Assembly (NCBI GenBank): GCA_049969935.1
Contig: JBMFNX010000027.1
Location: 1 to 20,164, forward strand
Length of the DNA stretch: 20,164 nucleotides
Direction of reading: 5' to 3'
DNA from: JACIWG01 sp049969935
GTDB lineage: Archaea > Thermoproteota > Nitrososphaeria > JACIWG01
Each line of letters opens with the position of its first letter. Positions within the stretch are counted from its first letter, which is position 1. Position numbers and translations under genes: made by a program. Below, piece after piece: positions 6,597-13,218 of this stretch. Below the pieces are notes generated by a model. It did no database searches. It saw only the letters and a program-made list of their open reading frames with translations, and was not told where the DNA came from.

Positions 6597-7295
6597 CTAT
6601 GTTCCATAAACTGCCTGTAGTCCAAGGATGTCTCCCAAGCCTAGTGTACGCTTATATATTTCACCAAAGTCTGCGTAACCGTACATTGTAAGCCAATAGT
6701 CTTTATCATCATATAGGTCATCGAGGCCGCACCAGTGCCCAAACTCGTGCGTCATAATATTCTGCACATCCATTTTACCAGCCTCCCCCTTCAAACTCCA
6801 CTTATAATATGTGTTCAATCTTGTGTCAGTTTCAACAATTCTTCCCCCAACCTGCCAAATGTATGTTACAGCAATAACACCAGCACGATAAGGGCCCCAA
6901 GATATGACATTATAGCCATCATATCTTCCAGCAGACCTTGAAGTTGTACCCATGTACAGGAAAACTTGAAATGACGTTTGACTATCCCATGCTTCAGCCG
7001 ATGCTTTTATTACATTAATAACATCCAACGCTGAGAAACCATATTTGTTTGATGGATTAACATAATATTTGGCCGTAGTATACCAATGGTATGGGAGAAG
7101 CTTATAGTCAGGGTTTGACATCGAATCATCTGTCGAGGGAATAGTGTATAGGGTTACCTTACCATTAGATAACTCGACAGACCATTCAATAACAGTTAAC
7201 TGTGGTGAGAATGCTAAGGTTGAAAGAGACAATATGATTGAGGATACTAGAATTATGGTCGATAATATTAGAATTGAAACTATTTTCTTCCCCAT
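6597..7295 (-). CDS. Secreted metzincin-like zinc protease
   Basis: A 232-residue protein with a basic start and hydrophobic signal segment (about 5-29, signal peptide or anchor), so the domain acts outside the cell. The catalytic domain shows the matrixin layout: a YDGYNVISWG stretch (125-134), then zinc motif H183-E184-x2-H187-x2-G190-x2-D193, Met-turn at M204 (LTMYGY), and a closing LGLGDILGLQAVYGT helix as in M10 proteases. The third ligand is aspartate, as in snapalysin (M7), not the usual histidine. No propeptide cysteine switch is obvious. The ATG at 7295 is followed directly by the signal sequence. Substrate is unknown; degradation of extracellular protein is the likely role. Confidence 0.85.
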   Translation of the reverse strand: MGKKIVSILILSTIILVSSIILSLSTLAFSPQLTVIEWSVELSNGKVTLYTIPSTDDSMSNPDYKLLPYHWYTTAKYYVNPSNKYGFSALDVINVIKASAEAWDSQTSFQVFLYMGTTSRSAGRYDGYNVISWGPYRAGVIAVTYIWQVGGRIVETDTRLNTYYKWSLKGEAGKMDVQNIMTHEFGHWCGLDDLYDDKDYWLTMYGYADFGEIYKRTLGLGDILGLQAVYGT

Positions 7296-7321
7296 ATTCT
7301 CTAGCAGATTATGTTCTAGGC

Positions 7322-7334
7322 ATGCTTAAAAGGC
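7322..7334 (-). promoter_or_regulatory. Probable promoter of the protease gene
   Basis: Minus-strand CTTTTAAGC lies about 33 bases before the ATG at 7295 and is the only TATA-like element between the gene and the mobile element inserted at 7352. The insertion lies roughly 15-25 bases upstream of this box, so it may have replaced upstream promoter sequence. Confidence 0.3.
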
Positions 7335-7342
7335 TTTCTCTT

Positions 7343-7482
7343 TAGCCAAGAGATGATGTCAAGTTAAATTTTTTGTCAAGAAATATTTAAGGTAAAACTT
7401 GCCTAAAATCACCTCCTAGAACACTTTGCAAATGGCATAGATTTAATCATCTAAACTCTAACTTGACATCATCTAGCCAAGA
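7343..7482. mobile_element. MITE-like element with 9-bp target site duplication
   Basis: Bases 7352-7473 (122 bp) are bounded by a perfect 15-bp terminal inverted repeat: GATGATGTCAAGTTA (7352-7366) and its reverse complement (7459-7473). Immediately outside lie identical 9-bp direct repeats, TAGCCAAGA at 7343-7351 and 7474-7482. These are the marks of a transposed non-autonomous element. It has no coding capacity. A further TGTCAAG copy lies inside the left end (7374-7380). The 9-bp duplication fits several families (IS1, IS4/IS10, IS256 groups); the terminal bases vaguely recall IS1 ends, but the parent transposase is not in the window. The insertion lies between two divergent genes. Confidence 0.88.
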
Positions 7483-7498
7483 AAATCATGCTATTAAA

Positions 7499-7508
7499 AG
7501 TATAAATT
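7499..7508 (+). promoter_or_regulatory. TATA box of the four-helix membrane protein
   Basis: AGTATAAATT is centred about 40 bases before the ATG at 7544, which predicts transcription start near 7530. That start excludes the upstream TTG (7523) and ATG (7526) and supports initiation at 7544. Confidence 0.5.
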
Positions 7509-7543
7509 TATGAGTTTATGGTTTGATGTTAGGATTGGTTGAT

Positions 7544-7966
7544 ATGGAAAGACCTTTTGGAGTCACAATATTGGCGGTTCTAGAAGTTATTAATGCACTC
7601 CTTTCCTTTGGCTTGGCAGTGTTAGCTGGCGCAATCCTCTCCTGGATCGGGTTTATGATGCCGGGGGCATTAAAAGGTCTAATAGCTGGTATTGCATTGA
7701 TTGTTTCAGTTGTTGCAGCAGTATTCGGTTTAATTTACCTTCTCCTAGCATGGGGTTTATTGAGTGGTAAGGGTTGGGCTTGGACTATAACATTAATATT
7801 GACGGTTTTGAGTTTGATTGGAAGCCTTGTTACGGCTGCCACAGGCCTAGGTATTGTATCCTTGATTATTGATGTCCTCATATTATATTATTTGACTAGA
7901 CCTCATGTTAAAGCATTCTTTGGAAAGGGCCCTCCTCCTGAAATGCCTCCTCCACCGCCACCCTAA
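7544..7966 (+). CDS. Small four-helix membrane protein with proline-rich tail
   Basis: From the ATG at 7544 the product has 140 residues: a short MERPFG lead, four hydrophobic helices (about 7-35, 44-73, 79-99, 101-118), a basic stop-transfer TRPHVKAFFGKG and a proline-rich tail PPPEMPPPPPP. Such small archaeal membrane proteins beginning with a basic xRPxGV motif are widespread and uncharacterised. Upstream starts at 7523 (TTG) and 7526 (ATG) would add seven or six residues but lie before the predicted transcription start. Its stop is seven bases from the stop of the convergent coiled-coil gene. Function unknown. Confidence 0.75.
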   Translation: MERPFGVTILAVLEVINALLSFGLAVLAGAILSWIGFMMPGALKGLIAGIALIVSVVAAVFGLIYLLLAWGLLSGKGWAWTITLILTVLSLIGSLVTAATGLGIVSLIIDVLILYYLTRPHVKAFFGKGPPPEMPPPPPP

Positions 7967-7972
7967 AATTTT

Positions 7973-8137
7973 TTAGAATATTGACTTGCTCGCCTGCCTT
8001 TGTAGGTAGTTGTACAGTTCTTTTGTATAGTTTGCTATACTTTCAACACGCTTGCTTAACTCTTCAACCTTAACCTCTAGCCTCACAACCCTTTCCCTGA
8101 GCTCAATCAACTCCTTCTTTAACTCCTCCTCAGACAT
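7973..8137 (-). CDS. 54-residue coiled-coil protein
   Basis: An ATG-to-TAA frame of 54 codons. Residues about 5-38 have heptads with L/V/I at core positions (LKKELIELRERVVRLEVKV), dense in E, K and R, followed by ANYTKELYNYL. This is a confident coiled coil, probably a homo-oligomer or adaptor helix. Too short for family assignment. A TATA-like TTAAATACTT lies about 33 bases upstream on the minus strand. Real coding is supported by the regular heptads and by neat convergent packing against the membrane-protein gene. Confidence 0.65.
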   Translation of the reverse strand: MSEEELKKELIELRERVVRLEVKVEELSKRVESIANYTKELYNYLQRQASKSIF

Positions 8138-8267
8138 ATGCTTTCACACATCATATTGTTTCTAATTAAGTATTTAAGGTCTTCACATTATAATGATATA
8201 TTTTATTGGATAGAAAATATTTGAAAGCTTAAGGCAGATTAAAATTTTGGACCAATTTTATAGTAAT

Positions 8268-8663
8268 TTAAACGATGTTTGCCCTTATATTTTCTTCTAA
8301 AGCAATCTTATACTGTCTTTCATCAGAGGTTATCAATTCTAAACCTTCTTTCATAGCTAAGGCCAGATATAGTGAATCGTAGATGGTTATTTTATGCTTT
8401 AAAGAAATTTTGATGGCTTCAGAGAGGAAAATAGTTTGTTCAACTGTCTTCACTGGAAGATTATTTGTAAATTCTAACATAATTTTTTGTGCCAGTTCAA
8501 GGTTGAATTCACCTTTAACATATCTTTTCCATATTGAGTTCAGTACTTCCTTTATAGCAAGGTCCAGCGTTATACAGCCTTCAACCAAATAATATTCTAT
8601 ACTCTTCCATCCTCTTTCACGATTAACAAACTTTGCTAGTGAAGAAGCGTCAATTACTTTCAC
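8268..8663 (-). CDS. vapC: VapC-type PIN-domain toxin ribonuclease
   Basis: The 131-residue PIN domain carries the four acidic metal-binding residues in order: D5 (KVIDASSLAKF), E39 (AIKEVLNSIW), D96 (TIYDSLYLALA) and D114 (LITSDER). PIN-domain VapC toxins are Mg-dependent endoribonucleases cutting tRNA, rRNA or mRNA and are blocked by a cognate VapB. The gene overlaps the antitoxin gene by 14 bases and follows it, the classical order. Length is normal for VapC. Assignment is firm; the RNA target cannot be read from sequence. Confidence 0.93.
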   Translation of the reverse strand: MKVIDASSLAKFVNRERGWKSIEYYLVEGCITLDLAIKEVLNSIWKRYVKGEFNLELAQKIMLEFTNNLPVKTVEQTIFLSEAIKISLKHKITIYDSLYLALAMKEGLELITSDERQYKIALEENIRANIV

Positions 8664-8871
8664 GGTCTTCTCTCACCGAAAAAGTAGAAAAGCCTTCTTT
8701 AGCGGGCGAAACATCTTTTAACAAAATGTTTAACCTTTCTATTCTTCTTTTAACTTCAATTTTCCACGCTAGATTTTCTAAAAATTGTTTAACTTCCCTA
8801 TTAATGTCTACACCCGATTCCTTCAAAATTTTCTTAACCTCTTCATCTATCCTAATACTAATAACAGACAT
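8650..8871 (-). CDS. vapB: VapB-type ribbon-helix-helix antitoxin
   Basis: From the ATG at 8871 the product has 73 residues. SVISIRID (2-9) forms the DNA-binding beta strand, followed by two helices (EEVKKILKESG and NREVKQFLENLAWKIE), a ribbon-helix-helix dimer that also represses its own operon. The acidic/flexible C-terminal part (from about 45) would wrap the toxin. In-frame ATGs at 8880 and 8889 are possible; the TATA-like TTTAAATATT at about 8901-8909 predicts transcription start near 8879, which rules out 8889 and favours 8871 or 8880. Coupled to vapC by overlap. Confidence 0.85.
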   Translation of the reverse strand: MSVISIRIDEEVKKILKESGVDINREVKQFLENLAWKIEVKRRIERLNILLKDVSPAKEGFSTFSVREDRESN

Positions 8872-8879
8872 ATACCCCA

Positions 8880-8900
8880 TTGTATACATTTAGTATACAA
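8880..8900. promoter_or_regulatory. Palindromic operator of vapBC
   Basis: TTGTATAC (8880-8887), spacer ATTTA, and GTATACAA (8893-8900) form a perfect inverted repeat with 8-bp arms. It lies between the vapB TATA element (about 8901-8909) and the predicted transcription start. Ribbon-helix-helix antitoxins autoregulate by binding such palindromes, so this is the likely VapB/VapBC site. Confidence 0.6.
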
Positions 8901-8943
8901 ATATTTAAACATTTATGTTTACAATAGGGTTTTTACCACTACA

Positions 8944-8952
8944 GTTTATATA
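8944..8952 (+). promoter_or_regulatory. TATA box of the liv operon
   Basis: GTTTATATA is centred about 30 bases before the ATG at 8978, consistent with a leaderless livH transcript. It also confirms that the true livH N-terminus is at 8978 and not at the later TTG at 9078. Confidence 0.5.
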
Positions 8953-8977
8953 CGGCTGCTTTCTTATATCGTGTACA

Positions 8978-9076
8978 ATGGATCCAATAATTGCTGCGTC
9001 AATAGTTGCTTCAAGTGTTATAGGTTTGATGGCTTTAGGTTTCACATTACAATTTATTACATTAAAAGTGCCATAA
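8978..9076 (+). CDS. livH: LivH N-terminal segment, cut by frameshift
   Basis: ATG to TAA, 32 residues (MDPIIAASIVASSVIGLMAL...LKVP), matching the first membrane helix of LivH-type permeases, which normally continues with an N-[FL]-A-H motif. The next base-shifted frame supplies exactly that (N-L-A-H, from 9075). One extra base around 9073-9074 (CCATAATTT, where CCTAATTT or CCAAATTT would stay in frame) explains the break. Confidence 0.7.
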   Translation: MDPIIAASIVASSVIGLMALGFTLQFITLKVP

Positions 9077-9077
9077 T

Positions 9078-9887
9078 TTGGCGCATACAACCATATGCTT
9101 TAGCTCAGCTTACATGCCCCTTTCTTTCTGGCTTTTTGGATTAAATCCATATTTAGCACTCCCTTTAGCTTTTTTAATTGGATCCCTTTTATCTTGGATC
9201 CTTTACAAATTTTTAGCCTTTCTTAGAACACGTGGAACAGGTCCGGTTGGACAAATGATGTCTTCTCTAGCTTTTGGTCTGATAATTTATGGTATAATGA
9301 ACATTTACGCCGATTATTTATCTTATGTTTTAAAAGCTTGGGCACGTACTTTCACATTAGCAAATGCTGATATAAAATTGTTTGGAGAACCTGGAATCGT
9401 TTTATTGGCTCCAATTTTATTAGTTACTCTTACAACATTCTTTCATTTACTTTTAACTAGAACTAAATTTGGGGTCGCTATAAGAGCAATAGTCCAAGAT
9501 TATTCTCTTGCAGCAACTCTTGGTGTTAACACAGATCGTGCACTTGGTATTGCTTGGTTTATTGTAGGTGGGATAGGAGGATTGGCTGGTTCGGTTTGGC
9601 CTTTTTGGTTTAGTGTTGATCCTTGGACTGGGCCTAGAATGTTAAGTGATATATTTGCAGCTTGTGTTGTTGGTGGACTATTTAGTGTATATGGTAGTAT
9701 ATTGGGGGGAATAATTGTTGGAGGAATGGAAATTTTACTGTTGTGGGGTATTGCACTCAATGTTGGAGTATGGATAACATCTTACAGACCAATAATTCCT
9801 GTAATTATTGCAGCTTTAACATTATTGATATTTCCTAAGGGTATTATGGGAAGTATAGAGGCGTTTAGAGAGAAGAGGAGGAAGTAA
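9078..9887 (+). CDS. livH: LivH-type ABC transporter permease, main segment
   Basis: Inner-membrane permease of the branched-chain amino acid/amide (HAAT) importer family. The 269 codons encode about seven further helices; the cytoplasmic coupling loop TKFGVAIRAIVQDYSLAATLGVN, which docks on the ATPases, lies at about 128-150, and GGIGGLAGSVWPF follows it. C-terminus ends FPKGIMGSIEAFREKRRK as usual. The only start in frame is TTG at 9078, directly at the frameshift, so this is not a natural N-terminus: joined to 8978-9076 the protein would be about 302 residues, normal for LivH. LivM begins three bases after the stop behind GAGGAGGAAG. Substrate may be a branched-chain amino acid, urea or an amide. 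Confidence 0.88.
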   Translation: MAHTTICFSSAYMPLSFWLFGLNPYLALPLAFLIGSLLSWILYKFLAFLRTRGTGPVGQMMSSLAFGLIIYGIMNIYADYLSYVLKAWARTFTLANADIKLFGEPGIVLLAPILLVTLTTFFHLLLTRTKFGVAIRAIVQDYSLAATLGVNTDRALGIAWFIVGGIGGLAGSVWPFWFSVDPWTGPRMLSDIFAACVVGGLFSVYGSILGGIIVGGMEILLLWGIALNVGVWITSYRPIIPVIIAALTLLIFPKGIMGSIEAFREKRRK

Positions 9888-9889
9888 TT

Positions 9890-10927
9890 ATGGTTCTAGA
9901 GACTTTGTTACCTTTAGCTATAGAAACCTTAACCTTTTTTTCTATCTATCTTATTTGTAGCTCAAGTCTTAACCTACAGCAAGGTTATACCGGTATTTCT
10001 AATTTAGGACTTTTTTTCAGCATTTCTTCAGGAGCATATGTTGTTGCAGCATTACCTACTCGTTTAGCAGTTTGGCTTTACGGTATAGACATGGATTTTG
10101 TTTATCAAAATGCTTTGGTTGTATCCTTATTAAATGAAAAATTCGCGAAAGACGCTTTAACTCCAACAATTTTGCTTATAATAACATTTTTTGCTGCAAT
10201 GCTTATTGGAGGGGCTCTTGGATATGCGTTCACATACATATCCTTGAGGTTGACTGAGACATACTTAGCAGTTTTTTTCTTATGTGTAGCCGAAGCTATT
10301 AAAATTTTTGGAGAAAACTTTATTCCTCTAGCTGGAGGACCGAACGGCATTCTATTACCAAACTTCTTTATTTGGTTGGGTAACTATGGCTGGATCGTCC
10401 AGTCAATATTCTTTATCGTCATACCCTTCATAATATTTGGAGTATATGAAAAGGTTGCTGGCTCCCCCTTTGGAAGACTCTTGAAGGCAATAAGAGAAAA
10501 TGAGTTGGCATTACAGTGTTTGGGAAGAGACACCGTCAGTTTCAAGCTTAAAGTTATGGCATTCACTTCCGCCTTCTTGGCAGTTGCAGGAGTACTGGTT
10601 TCACTTAGGATGAGGTCTGTTGTAGCTGGAACGTTTGATAGAGTAGATTACTCTTTTTGGCCTTGGTTGATGATGATGTTGGGTGGAGCAGGTAATAATA
10701 TGGGATGCCTTGTTGGAACATTCGTATGCATTATAATAAGAAGAGTTGTTTACTGGCTAAAATTCTACCTTGTCTTCTTACCTGTTGATATAATGTGGCT
10801 AGAATACATACTATTAGGATTAGCCTTCATGCTGGTAATGATTTACAAACCAGAAGGCATACTTCCTGAAAAAGTCCATCAAGTCAACTCATCAAATCAG
10901 TCTACTCAAAAAAGCTTTAGAGAATAG
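9890..10927 (+). CDS. livM: LivM-type ABC transporter permease
   Basis: Second permease of the same importer. The 345-residue protein has about ten hydrophobic segments, an early SLNLQQGYTGISNLGL (26-41) typical of LivM helix 2, the long variable loop (about 65-95), the coupling loop GSPFGRLLKAIRENELAL (about 190-207), and the C-terminal LMMMLGGAGNNMGCLVGTF repeat of the conserved GG-x-G-x-G-x-x-G region. Ends with a polar Ser/Gln/Asn tail. The ATG lies behind a strong AGGAGGA site within the end of livH, giving tight translational coupling. The livJ start is 190 bases further on. Confidence 0.93.
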   Translation: MVLETLLPLAIETLTFFSIYLICSSSLNLQQGYTGISNLGLFFSISSGAYVVAALPTRLAVWLYGIDMDFVYQNALVVSLLNEKFAKDALTPTILLIITFFAAMLIGGALGYAFTYISLRLTETYLAVFFLCVAEAIKIFGENFIPLAGGPNGILLPNFFIWLGNYGWIVQSIFFIVIPFIIFGVYEKVAGSPFGRLLKAIRENELALQCLGRDTVSFKLKVMAFTSAFLAVAGVLVSLRMRSVVAGTFDRVDYSFWPWLMMMLGGAGNNMGCLVGTFVCIIIRRVVYWLKFYLVFLPVDIMWLEYILLGLAFMLVMIYKPEGILPEKVHQVNSSNQSTQKSFRE

Positions 10928-11063
10928 GTGCAATATGTTCCAAAACAATGATTACAATATCTTTAAAGATGAAAAATGTGGAAAAAATAAATCTTTAAAA
11001 AAATTAATATTTTTTAAAATAAAGTTAATAAAAACAAAATTTTTTAGAGCTATTAAAAATTGT

Positions 11064-11112
11064 GTTAAATAAAGCTTATTAAGATAAACGTTAAATACAA
11101 ATTAGTTGGTGG
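11064..11112 (+). promoter_or_regulatory. Probable livJ promoter and ribosome binding site
   Basis: The 190-bp gap after livM is extremely AT-rich. GTTAAATAA (about 11064-11072) would start transcription near 11094 and leave a leader of about 24 bases. GGTGGAT (11108-11114) lies close before the ATG at 11118 as a Shine-Dalgarno. An independent promoter would allow the binding protein to be made in excess over the permeases. Confidence 0.35.
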
Positions 11113-11117
11113 ATTGA

Positions 11118-12359
11118 ATGCAAAAGGGCATAGCAATAGTTGTAGTTATTCTAGTTGCAGTAGCGGCAATAAGCGGATATTTTCTCTATCCATTTCTTAA
11201 CCCAACTCCAACAATTAAACCAAGACTTGAGGGAGAAATTCCTATAGGAGTACTTTATAGCTCATCTTCTGAAGCAGGGTACTTTAAACCTTCATATGAT
11301 ATAGCCTTCGAAGAAGTTAATGAATGGTGTAAGCAAGCGGGACTACCTATAAAGTTCGTTCCTTTAGAAGAAAATGCTGAAGAGTCGACTACAAAACTTG
11401 TAGAAAAAGCAGAAAGTTTAATAGCCAGAGGGTGCCAAGTAATTTTGGGCACTTCATGGAGCACACATGTAGCAGCACTGAAATCGACTGTGGACGAGAA
11501 GAAGGTTGTCCTATTTTCTCCTAGCTCTGGCTCGCCAGCTGTTGAAATAGCTGGAGACTATATTTTTAGAAATGTCGCATGCATTCCACAATGGTATAGG
11601 GCACATGTTGTATTAGCAAAACGTCTAGGAATAGAGGCGATGATCGTACTTTATTCCCAAGATTCCTTCGGCCAACCGGGTAATGAGGCAATGCTAAAAT
11701 TATGTAAAGAGTATGGAATAACTGTTTACAAGAACTTTGGATATGATCCCTCAGCTAAAGACTTTACAGCAGAAGCGTCTGTTCTAGAGCAAACGTATAA
11801 GGAGGCTGTAGCAAAATATGGTAAGGAGAAGGTTGGTGTTAACATAATCGGTGTTGGGGGAATGTGTACACCTTGGCTTACAACTATATCAAAGTTTCCA
11901 AGCTTATGGAACATCACCTATTTCCAAGGACCCAATGCTGCTGGAGCGGTTGATGTACTACAGTATGCTGGGGAAATCGCCTATAAGACAGGCTTCCTAA
12001 GTGCTGGGCCTATGCCTGCAATGACTCCAAAAACACAGTCATTTATTGAAAAACATCAAGCAAAGTATGGGTCTAAACCCTATACATACGGATATAATGC
12101 ATACGATACTGTATGGATAACAGCACTCTCTATTCTTGCAGCTGGAGAATATAAGGGTGAAACAATAAAATCTGTTTTGCCAAAAATTGCGGAATCATAT
12201 TTCGGAACATCAGGATGGTGCGTTCTAAACGAATATGGCGATAGGGTTTCAATAAACTTTGTGATCCAAAAAGTTGTTTATGAAGGTGGGACATACAAGT
12301 GGAAGGACTTCGCCTACTTTGACTCTTCAACCATGTCAGTTACATTGGTGGGAAAATAA
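11118..12359 (+). CDS. livJ: LivJ-type substrate-binding protein
   Basis: Extracytoplasmic binding protein (periplasmic-binding-fold type I, ANF receptor family) of the importer. Residues 4-27 form one hydrophobic N-terminal segment, a membrane anchor or signal sequence with no lipobox cysteine. A short Pro/Thr linker (28-36) leads to the bilobal domain, starting EIPIGVLYSSSSEAG and containing AARGCQVILG-type (SLIARGCQVILGTSW) and VVLFSPSSGSPAV motifs that line the amino-acid pocket in this family. 413 residues is normal. The serine/serine-glycine pocket stretch suggests an amino acid or amide ligand, but the ligand cannot be told. Stop codon lies in the loop of a hairpin (12347-12369). Confidence 0.92.
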   Translation: MQKGIAIVVVILVAVAAISGYFLYPFLNPTPTIKPRLEGEIPIGVLYSSSSEAGYFKPSYDIAFEEVNEWCKQAGLPIKFVPLEENAEESTTKLVEKAESLIARGCQVILGTSWSTHVAALKSTVDEKKVVLFSPSSGSPAVEIAGDYIFRNVACIPQWYRAHVVLAKRLGIEAMIVLYSQDSFGQPGNEAMLKLCKEYGITVYKNFGYDPSAKDFTAEASVLEQTYKEAVAKYGKEKVGVNIIGVGGMCTPWLTTISKFPSLWNITYFQGPNAAGAVDVLQYAGEIAYKTGFLSAGPMPAMTPKTQSFIEKHQAKYGSKPYTYGYNAYDTVWITALSILAAGEYKGETIKSVLPKIAESYFGTSGWCVLNEYGDRVSINFVIQKVVYEGGTYKWKDFAYFDSSTMSVTLVGK

Positions 12360-12379
12360 ATTTCCCACCCCCAATTTTT
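12347..12379 (+). terminator. Hairpin with U-tract between livJ and livG
   Basis: GGTGGGAAA (12347-12355), loop ATAAA containing the livJ stop, TTTCCCACC (12361-12369): a perfect 9-bp stem, followed by CCCCAA and T5 (12375-12379). This resembles an intrinsic terminator or a 3'-end-protecting structure and would lower expression of livG and livF relative to livJ. Confidence 0.6.
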
Positions 12380-12408
12380 CTCTATCAAATAATAGTAGGG
12401 TGAATTAA

Positions 12409-13176
12409 ATGAAAAACATACTTAAGGTTGAAAACCTCGTTAAAAGATTTGGAAACCTAAGGGCTGTTGATAATGTATCCTTAGAAGTTCCAGAGAAAAA
12501 TATTGTTCTACTAATAGGCCCAAACGGGAGTGGAAAAACAACCCTCCTAAATTGTATAGCAGGAATATATAAGCCTGATGAGGGAAGAATATGGTTTAAT
12601 GGAAAAGATATTACAGGAAAGAAACCATATGAGATCGTGAAACTTGGGGTTATGAAAACATTTCAGATCCCAGCTGTTTTTAGTAGCCTCTCTACAGCAG
12701 AAAATCTACTCATATTCTACAGAGGCAATCCAGGAGAGAAACTATTAAACTCCTTTTTCAAGAAAAAATGGTTAAGAGATGAGGAAATAGTGACAGAAAA
12801 ACTGCTTGAGACACTTAAAATGCTTGAACTATCACCTCAATGTAATAGAAGAGCTAATGAACTTAGTGGCGGACAACTTAAACTTTTAGAATACAGTAAG
12901 ATTTTGATGGCGGATGCATTGCTCTGTCTCCTTGATGAGCCCGTAGGGAGCATAAATCCTGTTCTAGCCAACAAGATCTTTACCTACATAACTGATGCCA
13001 GAAATAGTATGGGTAAAACCTTTATCATAGTAGAACATAGACTTGATATTGCAGTAAAATACGCAGATTACATTTATGTATTAGTAAATGGTAAAATACT
13101 TTGTGAAGGTGAACCGGAGGAAGTTTTAAAAAGAAAAGAATTGTATGATGTATACCTTTCGCCACTAGTGTCCTAG
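12409..13176 (+). CDS. livG: LivG-type ABC transporter ATPase
   Basis: First cytoplasmic ATPase of the importer, 255 residues. Walker A GPNGSGKT (37-44), Q-loop at Q86 (KTFQIP), signature LSGGQ (152-156), Walker B LLCLLDE with D176 and E177, H-loop in VEHRLD. The PVFSSLSTAENL-like region after the Q-loop and the DEPVGSINP continuation after Walker B are typical of LivG (usually DEPxAGLN; here G-S-I-N). GGGTGA precedes the ATG by seven bases. Pairs with LivF as heterodimer under LivH-LivM. Confidence 0.94.
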   Translation: MKNILKVENLVKRFGNLRAVDNVSLEVPEKNIVLLIGPNGSGKTTLLNCIAGIYKPDEGRIWFNGKDITGKKPYEIVKLGVMKTFQIPAVFSSLSTAENLLIFYRGNPGEKLLNSFFKKKWLRDEEIVTEKLLETLKMLELSPQCNRRANELSGGQLKLLEYSKILMADALLCLLDEPVGSINPVLANKIFTYITDARNSMGKTFIIVEHRLDIAVKYADYIYVLVNGKILCEGEPEEVLKRKELYDVYLSPLVS

Positions 13177-13190
13177 AATTTTTGAAAAAA

Positions 13191-13200
13191 TTTTAAATAA
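13191..13200 (+). promoter_or_regulatory. Possible leaderless promoter of livF
   Basis: TTTTAAATAA is centred 24 bases before the livF ATG (13219), in the 42-bp gap after livG. No Shine-Dalgarno precedes livF, which fits a leaderless transcript of its own in addition to read-through. Confidence 0.35.
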
Positions 13201-13218
13201 CCAGATACCGTTTTTAGA

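Noticed and set aside
7343..7482. The inverted repeats around the protease promoter as a simple transcription-factor operator
   Set aside because: Arms are 92 bases apart and flanked by exact 9-bp direct repeats, which fits transposition far better.
9078..9082. TTG at 9078 as the natural start of LivH
   Set aside because: The protein would lack its first helix, and 8978-9076 encodes exactly the missing N-terminus behind a well-placed TATA box.
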